The notes under the pieces were generated by a model. That model did no database searches. It had not been told where the DNA came from and saw only the letters and a list, made by a program, of their open reading frames with translations. Shown here one piece after another: positions 11,716 through 22,230 of a stretch of DNA of 64,000 bases. The DNA lies in assembly GCA_038501195.1 (NCBI GenBank), contig JBBPUQ010000003.1:372001-436000 (forward strand), given 5' to 3'. The position numbers were made by a program, and so were the translations under genes. Positions within the stretch are counted from its first letter, which is position 1. Each line of letters opens with the position of its first letter. Source of the DNA: Nemania diffusa. Taxonomy: Eukaryota > Ascomycota > Sordariomycetes > Xylariales > Xylariaceae.

Positions 11716-13383
11716 TCACTGCACAACAAACCGCTGAGTATGCGACTTATACAGCACAGACTGGTCCAGCACCTCGCCCGTCGCAGAGCGGATGAACTGC
11801 ACCTGCAGGTTATTCTTGTCCAGCACCGACACGCGCGCGTAGCTGAAGTCATCCGCGTACGCGAAGGCGTTGTACGCCTGCCTGTCGCCCACGGTGCTCA
11901 GGCCCTCGATGTTGCCCGCGCCGCCGGCGACGACGTACATGGGCGCCTTGGGGTCCCGCATGCCGCTCGGGTCCGCGACGCCCTGGTAGGTCGGCAGGAA
12001 GCGCTGCGAGTTGTGCACGTGGCCGAAGATGGCGAGGTCCACGCCATACTTGTACAGCAGCGGCTCGAACGCCGCCTGGCAGGGCGCGCACGCGCTCGAG
12101 CCCGCCGTCGTGTACCATGGTCTGTGACCCCCCACGATGAGCCAGGGCGTCACGGCGCGGTCGACGGAGGCGAGGTCCGCGGCGAGGAAGGCGAGCTGCT
12201 GCCCCGCGGCCGCGAAGGGCCCGCTGTTCAGCCCGGCGCTGCCGCCGGGCCCGTCGGGGGCCGACGCGAAGTCCGTCTCCGTGTCGAGCATCACGATGTG
12301 CGCGGAGCCGTACTCGAAGGAGTACCAGAAGGGGGGGTGCGCGAGGAGCGCGGCCGCGTTGGCGGAGGCCTTGGCCGTCGTGTTGGAGGAGCGCGAGGGG
12401 AAGGTCGTGGGCATGAGGTCGGCGAAGCGGTTCATGTAGTCCGTGAAGTTCTTCTGGCCGGCGGCGCAGAGGATTTGGGTGCTGCGGGCCCCGTGGTTAG
12501 TTTCCTTTTTCTCCATTTCCTTGGATTATGAGTCTGGAGAGAAACTATTAAAGGGGTGGGGGGAATGGGGAATGCGTACTATGGGACCTCCTCGCAATTC
12601 GCTTCGTGGTTTCCCGGCCCGACCATGTACGGCTTGCGGCCGGATATGGGGGCGAGCTGGCCGTAGAAGTTCTCGACTATGGCGGCGTAGGCGTCGGTGC
12701 CATCGAAGAGGTTCTTGGGCGTGAGCAGCCAGTCGTCAGCGTAGCCCAGGTCGCCGGGGTGCAGGACGAACTCGTAGTCGTCGATGGTGTTCGCGAGGCG
12801 GCCGATGGTGGTGTGGTTGAGCGCGGGCTGGATCATGGGGATCGTGTCGCGCTTAGCATTATCGGCCTTGATGGTGTAGCCGTCCTCGCCGTACACGCCG
12901 AGGTCGATGACGGCGTTGAAGGAGAAGGCCCCCGTGTCGCCCGCCGGCCGCGGGCTGAGGAAGTGGTCCACGCTCGAGTTGGTCGACACGATCTTGTAGT
13001 AGTACGTCGTGCCCGGCAGCAGCCCCGTCAGCGTCACCGAGTTGCCGTACGTCCGCGAGTTCGGGTACGTGATTGACGTCGTGGAACAGGCCGACTGGGC
13101 GAGGACGCTGCTCAGCACTCCATATTGCACGCATGGTTTGCTCAATTGCTGATATGTGTTCCAGCCAATTGCGACAGCTAGTGAAGCATCACGCCTCAGA
13201 ATCAGCACTCATGATCTCGACCACAGGCGTTTACATTCTCTACTCACAGTTAGGTCCTTTGATGGCTATGCGCTGCTGCGTAGGCGTTGTCAGGTCTGCC
13301 GGGATAACCGGATAGTCGGCCCCTGCCAGGACACCGGCAACGAGAGCCGAGGCCCATGTTAACGAGGCGGCAACAGACTTCAT
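11716..13383 (-). CDS. secreted purple acid phosphatase, 499 aa
   Basis: Three exons on the minus strand: 13383-13248, 13177-12580, 12481-11716. The total of 1500 nt closes the frame exactly. The product opens with a hydrophobic signal peptide (MKSVAASLTWASALVAGVLA). A fibronectin-like N-terminal domain follows (SVAIGWNTYQ...GLLPGTTYYYKI), then the metallophosphoesterase domain. The metal-ligand motifs are present in order: DLGVYG, HPGDLGYADDW, GPGNHEANC, VGGHRPWY and FGHVHNSQR. These fit a secreted, two-metal acid phosphatase that releases phosphate from organic esters. Several N-x-S/T sites suit a glycoprotein. A CACGTG element lies ~206 bp upstream of the start, suggesting phosphate-responsive control. 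Confidence 0.95.
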
Positions 13384-13588
13384 GATTGCGTGAGGTCTCA
13401 GGGTAAGACACGAGTGATTGTCGAAGTCTCAACGTCTTAAAGCCAAGGCCAATCGCCTACTCTTCGGCCTACTCGGCCAAACGTCTCGGCTGCTATATCC
13501 ACCAAGTTCACATGCTGACACCGCTCGCTCGGGCAGCGAGAGAAGATCTACATTTATACCAGCGAACCAAGATGAGGTTAATAGTCAC

Positions 13589-13594
13589 CACGTG
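13589..13594. promoter_or_regulatory. CACGTG element upstream of acid phosphatase
   Basis: A palindromic CACGTG lies ~206 bp 5' of the acid phosphatase ATG. This hexamer is the core bound by the bHLH phosphate-starvation regulators Pho4 (yeast) and NUC-1 (Neurospora), and phosphatases are their classical targets. The match is exact, but a hexamer occurs often by chance. Confidence 0.45.
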
Positions 13595-14886
13595 CATAGA
13601 GACCCGGGGCAGGTCTCCACATGGCTGAGGTTGGTTCCCGCATAGGCAGACAGATTTGGACTTTTTACAGACTAGCTTCCACTTGCGGTTGCTTAGTTAC
13701 GTCTCGCGTGGAGGTGAGCCGGAGTCCCGTGGGTATCTTGGGCTGACTGATTGGATAGGATCGAGGCCGGGGTCTCGAGCTCGAGAACGGAGATGATCGG
13801 CCCTAAGCTCAACCAAGGTTTTTTCGCCCATGTGCTTGCGCAATCCGAATCTCTCGAGTCGGGATTGGTCTATCGAGGCATACATTATTTTTTGGCCGCG
13901 CATGTCTTGCTAATCCCGGTTTTGTATGGTGCGCGGTTAACGTTGACTTGGTAGCCCGCATGCCGTGGCTGAAAGTATGATATCACTCTGCCTCTAAGCG
14001 ATCGCCTAGCAATCGAGAAGCCACACCAGGAGCGCTAAAAACATGGCATCTATAGAATCCAGATCAGAGCCAAGATACGAGCCAAGATACGGTACCTACA
14101 TTAATCGATATTCGCTAGCGGTGAGCTTATTTCTATTCAGTGGGTCGATTGCTATAGCGATGTCAAGCTGCAAGAGAGGAATGACACATCGATACATATG
14201 ACCTAAGCATCTGCATGGTAATTAACCTGTATCAGAAACGTCCCAGGGCCGCAGAATTCAACATCCAGAATTGTAAGTGCTAGCAACTTTATGAAAATGG
14301 CGATATTTTGACAGTGCGTGTGGCCAACTCACACATTCCTAAGAAGTCTGTTGATTCAGGGGTGCTAAAATTCGTTGATTTTTTTTATATGAGCCTAGCT
14401 AGTTTGCTGCCCTTTCAGAGCGCGCACTTGGATCAGCTTAGCCAGTTTCCCCTTATTAGAAATCCATTGTTTTGCCTAGATTTGTAATGAAATGCTTATA
14501 TGGTTATGTGACAATGGTTATGCCTCTAATAAGGTGCAGTAGAGTGTATCAGTCGATCCGTTTTAGTACTAAGCACAAAGATTTCGTGTAAGTACCAACC
14601 CAGAGCATGTGTGATATTGCATACAAGTATTGACAGGAACCTCTATAGACTATGAGTAGACTTTCTAGAATACAAAAAAAAAAAGTAATCCTTTATCCCA
14701 CCTCGCCCCGCAGAGGCTTTCCTTCTATCCATAGATTGTGTCACCAGGTGTAGTGGCGAAACAGAAAACAATTACGTACAGTCGCAGTTCCGACAAGGCA
14801 TAATTAACATCATAAGAAACCTAAAGCTAATTTCAATTGATAATATCTTCTATTTGGAAGACCCCTCAGCTTCGTCCATATCAGGC

Positions 14887-14960
14887 GGGGAGGGCTCTTC
14901 TAGACCTCTAGGGGTATTTATATTAATTACCCCTATTATATAAGAAGAGCAGTTCTCCCC
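14887..14960. repeat. imperfect nested inverted repeat (hairpin)
   Basis: The outer arms GGGGAGGGCTCTTCTA (14887-14902) and TAAGAAGAGCAGTTCTCCCC (14941-14960) pair imperfectly. Inside them TAGGGGTA (14909-14916) and TACCCCTA (14928-14935) pair exactly around an AT-rich loop. It could be the remnant of a tiny transposon, a structured RNA or a terminator-like fold. Confidence 0.5.
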
Positions 14961-15922
14961 AAGTATTTGGGCAGGATTCAGCAATCAATGAAATTAAGCC
15001 CTGGCCCTATTCTGCTACCTACCTTCGTCCTAACTTCATGGATCTATGTGACCTATCTTCACTCTAACTAAACCCCATGGCAGGCCGGCTTCCAAAGTAT
15101 GATCAAATACAGAAGCCTGCTTTTCAACTTGTGAGGCTCCTCAGCCTCATTATCCGGAGTCCCCAAAATAGGAGCTTGGATACAAACACGGTTGGGCTAG
15201 CTCACTCAAGTCTTTTTCCAAAAGCGAACGGAAGAGTAACCACGGCTAGGAAAACAACTACAAACGCGGGTAAGCAGCTAGCCAGAATACACTGTCGCGC
15301 AATGCATCAACAACTACGCCTAGATCAGTAGACGTGAGGTTTCAATATTTAGTAGATTACATGCCTCTGTTTACTTTGCACATTGTCCGTTTGCCGGAAG
15401 ATGATAGATCATAGCCGATCATGAATCATATCCACCTTCCGCCCATACCACCGCCCTATCATCTGTGACACATCATTCGTGCTTGTCCTACAAACAGAGC
15501 CCGTCTTTCATATATGATCTCGGACCACTGTGTCACAATAATAACTCGTTACGCTGGTATTACGGTAGTACGCTCCTTCTCCTGTGACGCCAGATGTTTA
15601 CAAGACGTCAGCCACGAAGAAAATACGACATAATGGGAACCCACAGGTATTCCGAAGCATTTCTAGGCGCGTACTACAAAATATGATACGTGCCTATTCT
15701 ACGCCTAGTTAGTAGAAGGCTAGGCCCAAAGATAGAATAATATCCTTAAACAGTTGTTTATGTACGCGCTGCCATAAGCACCGATTGAAAAGGGTATCTA
15801 AAAGATTTCCATGTATAAAATCCAAGTACTAGCCTTCTAATATTGCTTTCTTAATTTCTAATGTTTCCTCGACAATCACCTTCTCGAATCCTCAGTAAGC
15901 ACCCTCTCGGATACTCGACAAA

Positions 15923-18160
15923 ATGGAGTCCCCAGAAGAGTCTTCAGACTCTCCAACCAACCCACAAACACCTGATCAGATCGAGGAGTTATGTGTCAAC
16001 CCCTTGCCTCAAGATCTCCAGACAGATGAACAGCGAAAAATCCTTGATATGATTGCTCAGTTTCGAAAATGCGGACTCGAAAGTGTCGTATCCCTCCCAC
16101 AAATCGTTGTCTGCGGTGACCAGTCTTCAGAGAAAAGCTCTACCGTAGAGGCTATTATGGGGATTCCCTTCCCGCGGGGTGAGGATCTATGCACCCGGTT
16201 CGCGACAGAGATCATTCTTCGTCGAGGTCTTACCAGTACACTCACTATCAGAGTTATCCCTGATGAGACCCGATCTCAGAAGGAGAAAGAATCCATCAAG
16301 GCTTTCTCCAAGTCCATCACGGACTTTGAAGAACTGCCCTGGATCATGAAGTTAGCAAAGGATACCATGGGAATTACGCCCGAAGACGGGGGAAATGTGT
16401 CGGCGCCCACCCGAGCCTTTGCTAGGGATACATTGAGCATCGAAATTGAAGGCCCATCATGTCCCCCGCTCACTCTCGTTGATATTCCGGGGCTTATCCA
16501 CACATCTACTTTGGGGATTAGTGATGAAGATGTAAATCTCGTGGCTGATATCACTGATCACTACATCTCACAGCCTCGAACAATCTGTCTCGCTGTGGTA
16601 TCTGCCGCTAACGATGTAGCAAATCAGACGATCTTAACGAAAGTTCGACGGGTAGATCCGCACGGGGATCGAACACTCGGTATTATTACTAAGCCGGACA
16701 TCCTCGACCCCGACTCTAGCTCACAGAGCAAGGCCATCGAGCTTGCTCGGAATGAGAACGTGTATCTCGAGCTTGGTTGGCATGTAATTAGGAACAGCAA
16801 ATCTAAAAAGAGCGACTCCCCCCTCCTTGATAGAAATTTTGACGAAACAATGTTTTTCCGCACCTCCAACTTCAAATCCCTACCGAAGGAGTCTGTCGGG
16901 GTCGCCGCACTAAGAACTCGCCTGAGCGAGCTTCTATATGGGCATGTCAGGCGTGAGTTGCCTAAACTCGGACACGATCTCGAGGCAGCCTTACACGAGA
17001 CACAAAAAGACCTAGAACTTCTCGGGGTCCCTCGGCCTAATAGCACCGAGGAGTGCAAAGCCTATTTAATGCAACTAAGTTTTGATTACTACAACCTCTG
17101 CAAAGCAGCTGTGCGCGGAGACTATGAGGGTAGCTTTTTCAATCTCAGCTCTGATGATGACTTCTCTTTCCAGTCTAGCACAGCTGCCGTCAGGCTGAGG
17201 GCACTGGTCCAACTTATGCATACTAACTTCGCTGAAACATTCGGTAAAAGCGGTAAAAAGTATCAAATCTCCCCACTCGATGATGTTTCAACCCGGTATA
17301 CATCAGCCAAACCCAACGATGTTGGTCTGACCAAGCTTTCATGGGAAGAGGCAGTCGAATGGGTTCGGAAGGTCCTTGTTCGCACTCGAGGCAGGGAGCC
17401 TGTCGGAAACCTCAACCCCCTCCTGATGGCCGAGTTGTTCTGGGAGCAATCCAGTGGCTGGAAGGCACTTGCATACAACCATGTTGAAGAAATTTTGCAA
17501 GCCTGCGAGAAGTTCCTGAGAATTCTTTTGAATAACAAGGCACCTAAAGATGTGCAGTCTAGACTGTGGTCATTGAAGATCTCGGATGCCTTGAAGAATC
17601 GTCGTAGAGCTGCATTTCACGAACTGGACAGGATTATGGAGGACAAGAAACGCTTCCCAATTACCTCTGACCCTAACTATACAAATGATGTCTTTAGGCA
17701 CCGCCGAGAGAGACAAAAAAACTTGTTTCTCAACGCCTTAGGATCTGGTAATACTGAGAAGGCTGTTGACATCTTCTTGGGGGAGGTTGATGCGGACATA
17801 GAGAAGGTCAGTTGTGAAGACGCTCTTTACCGCACGGCTGGAATATACGAAGTAAGCCTAGCCCCCCACCCGCTTGTGTACCATCATCTGCTAATTTTAC
17901 CACTCTATATGTAGAACCAACAAAAGATTTTCGTCGCCAACATCATAACCCAAGTCATTGAACGTCATATCATCGATGGTCTTGAAGACATATTTTCCCC
18001 CGTCGTTGTTAATACCATGTCGAACAAGGAGGTCGAAGATATTGCTTCCGAGCTGCTTCCCGTTATTAGGAATCAAAGAGTCCTTCTCAACAACAGGATC
18101 AAGATATTGGAAGATGGACGGGAGATCTTCAAAACCATGATAGGGGATGCCGCGAAGTGA
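15923..18160 (+). CDS. dynamin-like GTPase, 724 aa
   Basis: Exon 1 is 15923-17851; exon 2 is 17915-18160, after a 63-nt intron (GTAAGC...TAG). The N-terminal GTPase domain (~residues 30-330) carries a G1 loop reading GDQSSEKSS, a G2 threonine in LCTRFATEI, G3 DIPGL and G4 TKPD. A middle/stalk region follows. The C-terminus (KEVEDIASELLPVIRNQR...) is a GTPase effector domain. There is no PH or proline-rich domain, so this is the short Mx/Vps1-like layout common as expanded paralogs in filamentous fungi. The last glycine of the canonical G-x4-GKS loop is glutamate, which may weaken nucleotide binding. The gene is tail-to-tail with a HET-domain gene. The role (membrane fission, organelle division or defence) cannot be told from sequence. 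Confidence 0.93.
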
Positions 18161-18591
18161 TTGGAAGTATTGTATCGAGGCTGGTACTGGATATTTTATA
18201 GATATACAGAAGGAAAATAAACGTATTTAATGCTTATCTAGTACTAGATGGTTGATTACCTTTTTTCTTTTTTTTTAAAAAAAAAAAGAAAAGGAGGAAA
18301 AAGAGTAAGGATTATAGAAGATGGGATAAGTGTAGAAAACCAAAGAAGTAAATGCTTAATTTGTTTGCTTTAATCCTAGCCCTAAATCATGATTTCCCAC
18401 TCTCTCATAATACCTTCTAGTTCTAAAGTGGTACTATTAGTACTCCTTAATTCTACCCGGATCATCAAAAAAGTATTTTCAAACTATTAATAATATTTCT
18501 AAGATGGTATTCTGTTACATTAACTTGTCATATATGGTATACCGTACGTAGCGCACAGGGACCAGTCACGCTACTAGGAAGAGTTACAAGT
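18161..18591. other. convergent intergenic with T/A hairpin
   Basis: About 430 bp between two 3' ends. No coding frame is seen. It contains the poly-T/poly-A inverted repeat at 18259-18294. Confidence 0.5.
18259..18294. repeat. poly-T/poly-A inverted repeat between convergent genes
   Basis: The order is CC-T6-C-T9 followed directly by A11-G-A4-GG. The two halves can pair into an almost loop-free A/T stem capped by CC/GG. Its position between two gene ends suggests a shared 3'-end or transcription-collision signal; this is inference. Confidence 0.55.
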
Positions 18592-20625
18592 TCACACTAT
18601 ATCAAGCCATGCAAAGGTTGCACCTTGCAACGCCTCCCCATCCATGATTTGATCAACATATGCTTCGCTTACAAGGTTGTATTTTCCAGTCTGTTGCAGG
18701 CGAAGGATGTAGGGGACTTGAGCACCTCTTATTATGGTAACAACATCTCCTGCTTTAATGTTGTCATAGCCAAGGCCCAATCTCCCTGTTTCAGTTATGA
18801 AAGGTAGCCGTTTGAGAGATCGCCCAATGATTTCGTTGGGCATCTGCATCGACAGAATTTTCGCAGAGCTAAAAGCATCTTCGGTCCCAGTTTGTGCCAA
18901 AAACTTGCGTACTTCGATTCGTATGTGCCTATCTTTAACACGCCGAATGCTCTGCCGAAGGAGACGAGTAGCCTCGAGGAGGATATCTTCACCGGTCCTG
19001 ACTACATAGCCTTTTAAGTCAAATTTCACTCCTGCTAGTGAGGCTCTAGCCACAGCTTGCAAGCGCTCCCTAAACGAAGGAAAGTTGGTTCTGGTCTGGT
19101 ATGTAAGACGTAAGATTTCAACTAGCCATTCTTGCGGCCATGAAGACGTTTTCTCTAGAGGAACATCCCAACTGGATATCCTGTTAGGAAAGTATCCCAC
19201 GCTATGAACCTTATCGCAAATAAAACCCTTTAGAGATATGCCGTATGCTACGGCTGAGTTGTTGCTGTCAACTTTTACGATGGGTAGGGGATGTATTTTG
19301 CCGGAAGCACAAAATTCGGGTTCTAATGTCATGTGGTCGTCTTCAACTATCTGCAGCGGCTCAGTAATAGGCTCATGCCAATTTGGAACCCATGATGGTA
19401 GGTTCTCAACTATCGAGCGCCGGTGGGGTTGAACCAGAGACAGAAGCGATATATGTCCTTGTTGAAGCAATGCGGATGTGGTGAGGCTATAGACTTCCCG
19501 GTACGACTTTCCGTAGTCTGGATTGATGCCTTTCTCGCTGAGATCTTCTCGATCGAAAGCCAGACCTAATAATGCAAATATCTTGTCACGGGGATCGCTT
19601 GAGTCCAGGTGGTGAGGGCCGTGCTTTTGGAGATTAGGACTCCCGACGCAGGTAAGCCTGAGAAGAGCGATCAACGGAAAGTTGCTCATGCGGACCCGTG
19701 GGCCGTTGACCATCATTGAGGCACGAATAAAATGTCCAGAGAGTATAATCTGGTAGTGATATGAATTCAATGTCCCCAGGTCTTTGAGCATTCCGAATAG
19801 GGTTCTGCTAAAGCACTGATATGCATTCAGCGCAGCGGCGAGTTTCCTTCTATTAATTTTCATAGTCCCACAGATGAAGATTGCTTCCCGTGACAGAGCA
19901 ATCTCTTGAAGAACCCAGACTCTTCCGAACCAAGGCCGCTGAAGCATATTGTTCATTTCTCGGACCGGGAAATACTTTCCCTTGCCATCCAAGCCATTTA
20001 TTTTGCGGAAAAGGTTTCCCAGCCTTATAAAAATCGGTGTATAAACGCCAAGTACTTGTTGTAGGTACGTGAAGGAAGAGTCGCATGTAAACCCGTCCGG
20101 ATGTCTTGCATAATATCGGGCCAACTCTCGCCACATGGTATCGCCGATATGTAGATTGTGGTAGAAACCACATGAGTAGGCTTCTTCGCCTAATTCATCC
20201 AAATATTCGATAGCTCGTCGACTTTCACCATCGCCAGGGCCCAACCATGCTATAACCTGATCTGCCCGCTTATATATGTCTCCCATTAGAGCTACCTGCC
20301 AGGCCTTCTCTCTATCATTTCGCTGGTCGATACACAGATAGTCGACCCACATCAGAAGAGGGAATTTCGAGGGTCGAAGTACAATCAAGGCATTGAATAG
20401 ATTTTCCGGAATCCGGATGCCAATATCGTCTACTCGTATGACGCGATTTTTATTGGCATTTCCCCAAGCATACGACAGCGCTTTGTACGGGGGAGCCTCC
20501 CGTAAACCTGTCTGCAATAACCGGCAGCATGGAATTCGTGCGTACTGTGCCCCTGGGTTTGGTAGAAGCTGCAATAGCCTGATTTCGCTTCTCTCCCGAC
20601 TCAAGTCGAGATATTGGATAGACAT
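18592..20625 (-). CDS. HET (heterokaryon incompatibility) domain protein, 677 aa
   Basis: A single uninterrupted exon starts at ATG 20625. Residues ~45-250 form the HET domain with its three hallmark blocks: YKALSYAWGN, LLMWVDYLCIDQ and RPWFGRVWVLQEIALS. The linking GDIYKRADQVIAWLGPGD segment is also present. The C-terminal part has the usual SSDPRDKIFALLGLAFD and PSWVPNW segments and no recognisable repeats. HET proteins trigger programmed cell death after fusion of incompatible hyphae, and many copies are silent or have unknown partners. Nothing here identifies a specific allele system. The gene is convergent with the dynamin-like gene, 431 bp apart. The full length and unbroken frame suggest it is functional. 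Confidence 0.95.
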   Translation of the reverse strand: MSIQYLDLSRERSEIRLLQLLPNPGAQYARIPCCRLLQTGLREAPPYKALSYAWGNANKNRVIRVDDIGIRIPENLFNALIVLRPSKFPLLMWVDYLCIDQRNDREKAWQVALMGDIYKRADQVIAWLGPGDGESRRAIEYLDELGEEAYSCGFYHNLHIGDTMWRELARYYARHPDGFTCDSSFTYLQQVLGVYTPIFIRLGNLFRKINGLDGKGKYFPVREMNNMLQRPWFGRVWVLQEIALSREAIFICGTMKINRRKLAAALNAYQCFSRTLFGMLKDLGTLNSYHYQIILSGHFIRASMMVNGPRVRMSNFPLIALLRLTCVGSPNLQKHGPHHLDSSDPRDKIFALLGLAFDREDLSEKGINPDYGKSYREVYSLTTSALLQQGHISLLSLVQPHRRSIVENLPSWVPNWHEPITEPLQIVEDDHMTLEPEFCASGKIHPLPIVKVDSNNSAVAYGISLKGFICDKVHSVGYFPNRISSWDVPLEKTSSWPQEWLVEILRLTYQTRTNFPSFRERLQAVARASLAGVKFDLKGYVVRTGEDILLEATRLLRQSIRRVKDRHIRIEVRKFLAQTGTEDAFSSAKILSMQMPNEIIGRSLKRLPFITETGRLGLGYDNIKAGDVVTIIRGAQVPYILRLQQTGKYNLVSEAYVDQIMDGEALQGATFAWLDIV

Positions 20626-21344
20626 GACCGTTGATGAATTTCAGGACCTAGTAGAGAAATGCCTAATACGTGAAGAAATGGAGCGTGTCGTTCAGATTTG
20701 GGTATTGAACAGACGCCGGCGAAGAAGGCGCAGCAATGTTACAGTCATGTTGCTGCCCATGGGCTGCTGGTGCCTAAACGAAAGGCAGAAGCGATAGCAA
20801 ATCATTGTTGGAGATAAATGCTTGCCAGATTATCGAGGGTGTCTCCTCCTTATTGGATATACGGTCCCCCCCTTTGATAATCCAACCTATGGGCAGGGCA
20901 AATATTCCGAGAAAGGCGCAGTTGGTATTCGAGAATGAAACATAGCCTGCCAAGCATGAGCTTCAAGAAATATGAGAGTCAGTAAAACCCAACCGCGTTA
21001 AGTGTGCTCACACCTTGATCACCGAGCCAAAAGTATCCCATCCTCGGTTACTTGCACGTAAATTCCTTCTTTATAGCAAGCCCCGGCCCCCGGGACTTGA
21101 CAGGGAAGTATTATAAACCTGTTCGCAAGTCAAGCACTCTTGCGGAAAGCAATTGCACTTACCTTAAAACATAATCTCATCTGCTTATCAGATAAGATAA
21201 CAGCCCTCCTTATCCAAGGTCCTTGTAAGTTCCCTACACGAGACCTCATCTCCGTATTGGGTGCCGAATAATCGGTCCCGGGGCGGCCCTCATCGTCTAA
21301 AGCATGAGAAAAGGATTAGTTATTCCCACTCATGCCGCCCCGGA
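20626..21344. other. promoter region between divergent genes
   Basis: About 720 bp between the HET gene and the next plus-strand gene. It contains a cluster of GATA-type sites at 21184-21200 and no supportable coding frame. Confidence 0.5.
21184..21200. promoter_or_regulatory. overlapping GATA-site cluster
   Basis: CTTATCAGATAAGATAA contains three GATA cores: one on the minus strand (TTATC) and two on the plus strand (AGATAA and AGATAA overlapping). It lies ~145 bp upstream of the 21345 ATG, with another TTATC ~10 bp further on. Fungal GATA factors (nitrogen AreA/NIT2, iron SreA, light WC) bind such pairs. Confidence 0.4.
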
Positions 21345-22230
21345 ATGTATTCGCGCGATGAGATCTGCAGCAAGATCCAGCAATTTTACCGCCAAGTAAT
21401 CCGTCTCCCATATCTAAACAACGACGATGGCACCCTCATCATCCCGCCCCCGGAGGGCTGGAGCTCCATCAACACCACGGCCGGCAAGACCGAAACAGCC
21501 GTCGACCTCCTCCGCCACCTGCCCTACCTCCGCCCCAACCCCAACAACCCCTTCCCAGCAGGCCACCTACTCATCTACCCAGGCACAGTCCAAGTATGCT
21601 ACCTAGACAGCGACAGCGAGTACCAGGAGGACCTGTACCCCCTCCCAGCGCACTGCGTGTACCTCGCCCGCCGCGCCGACTATCTCGGCAGGGACCTGAT
21701 CCTGGACACGCACAGCGGCGCCGTGACAGAGTTCGCGTCGGACAACATCACCGTGCCGTACGACGCGTACGAGAAGCTACCCGAGGCGGAGCGGTGGCGC
21801 GCGCATCGGACGCTGCCTCTCGCGGAACTGCTGGACGAGTGGATCCGGATGTACGAGGAGCTGGAGTGGATGGTCGTGCCGAACCCGATCGCGCGGCCGG
21901 AGTTAGGGCGGTTCTACCACCGAGCTGAGAATCCTGGTCTTGACGATGTGGATTTCGAGGGCGGGATCGAACTTTATCGGGAGCAGGGGAAGGTGATTAG
22001 AGAGCAGAGGGACCATGCGGCGGTTAGTGCACAGGTATCACTTGAGTTGTACACGCTCATGCTAATTTAATTTGCAGAAGGTCTATGAGGTGTATATACG
22101 CCATGGATGGCCGGGTCGTTTTGACAAGGAGCGATGCCGGGCTGAGTTGCTGGAGCTTGAGAGAGCGAAGGATGTACTAGAGAGGCGGCTTATGGATGAG
22201 ATGAATCCAGATGCGGAACTTTTTGACTAG
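21345..22230 (+). CDS. uncharacterised fungal protein, possibly SMI1/KNR4-like, 280 aa
   Basis: Exon 1 is 21345-22034 and exon 2 is 22078-22230, joined over a 43-nt intron (GTATCA...GCAG, with a GCTAAT branch site). The frame continues upstream to 21261 but has only a GTG there; the first in-frame ATG is 21345 (MYSRDEICSKI). An additional upstream exon cannot be excluded. The sequence reads as a soluble globular protein: IPPPEGWSSINT, KTETAVDLLRHLPYL, CVYLARRADYLGRDLILDTHSGAVTEF, then RWRAHRTLPLAELLDEWI. This layout belongs to a fungal family with a fold resembling SMI1/KNR4 (SUKH) proteins. That assignment is from memory of the pattern and is uncertain. The C-terminal exon is a charged helix. 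Confidence 0.85.

Larger units (their letters stand above)
13384..15922. other. intergenic, promoter region and no gene
   Basis: 2.5 kb between divergent acid phosphatase and dynamin-like genes. It holds the CACGTG site, a two-copy 12-bp tandem (GAGCCAAGATAC, ~14067-14090) and the imperfect hairpin at 14887-14960. The frame at 15077-15331 shows no recognisable protein features. Confidence 0.5.

Noticed and set aside
11740..12531. Long plus-strand open frame (263 aa) opposite the acid phosphatase
   Set aside because: It is the antisense of a clearly conserved metallophosphoesterase exon. Its Arg/Val/Glu-rich composition is what GC-rich antisense reading produces.
21261..21344. Start at GTG 21261 for the 280-aa protein
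   Set aside because: Fungal nuclear genes start at ATG; the first in-frame ATG is 21345. The same reasoning rejects 40948 and 47176.
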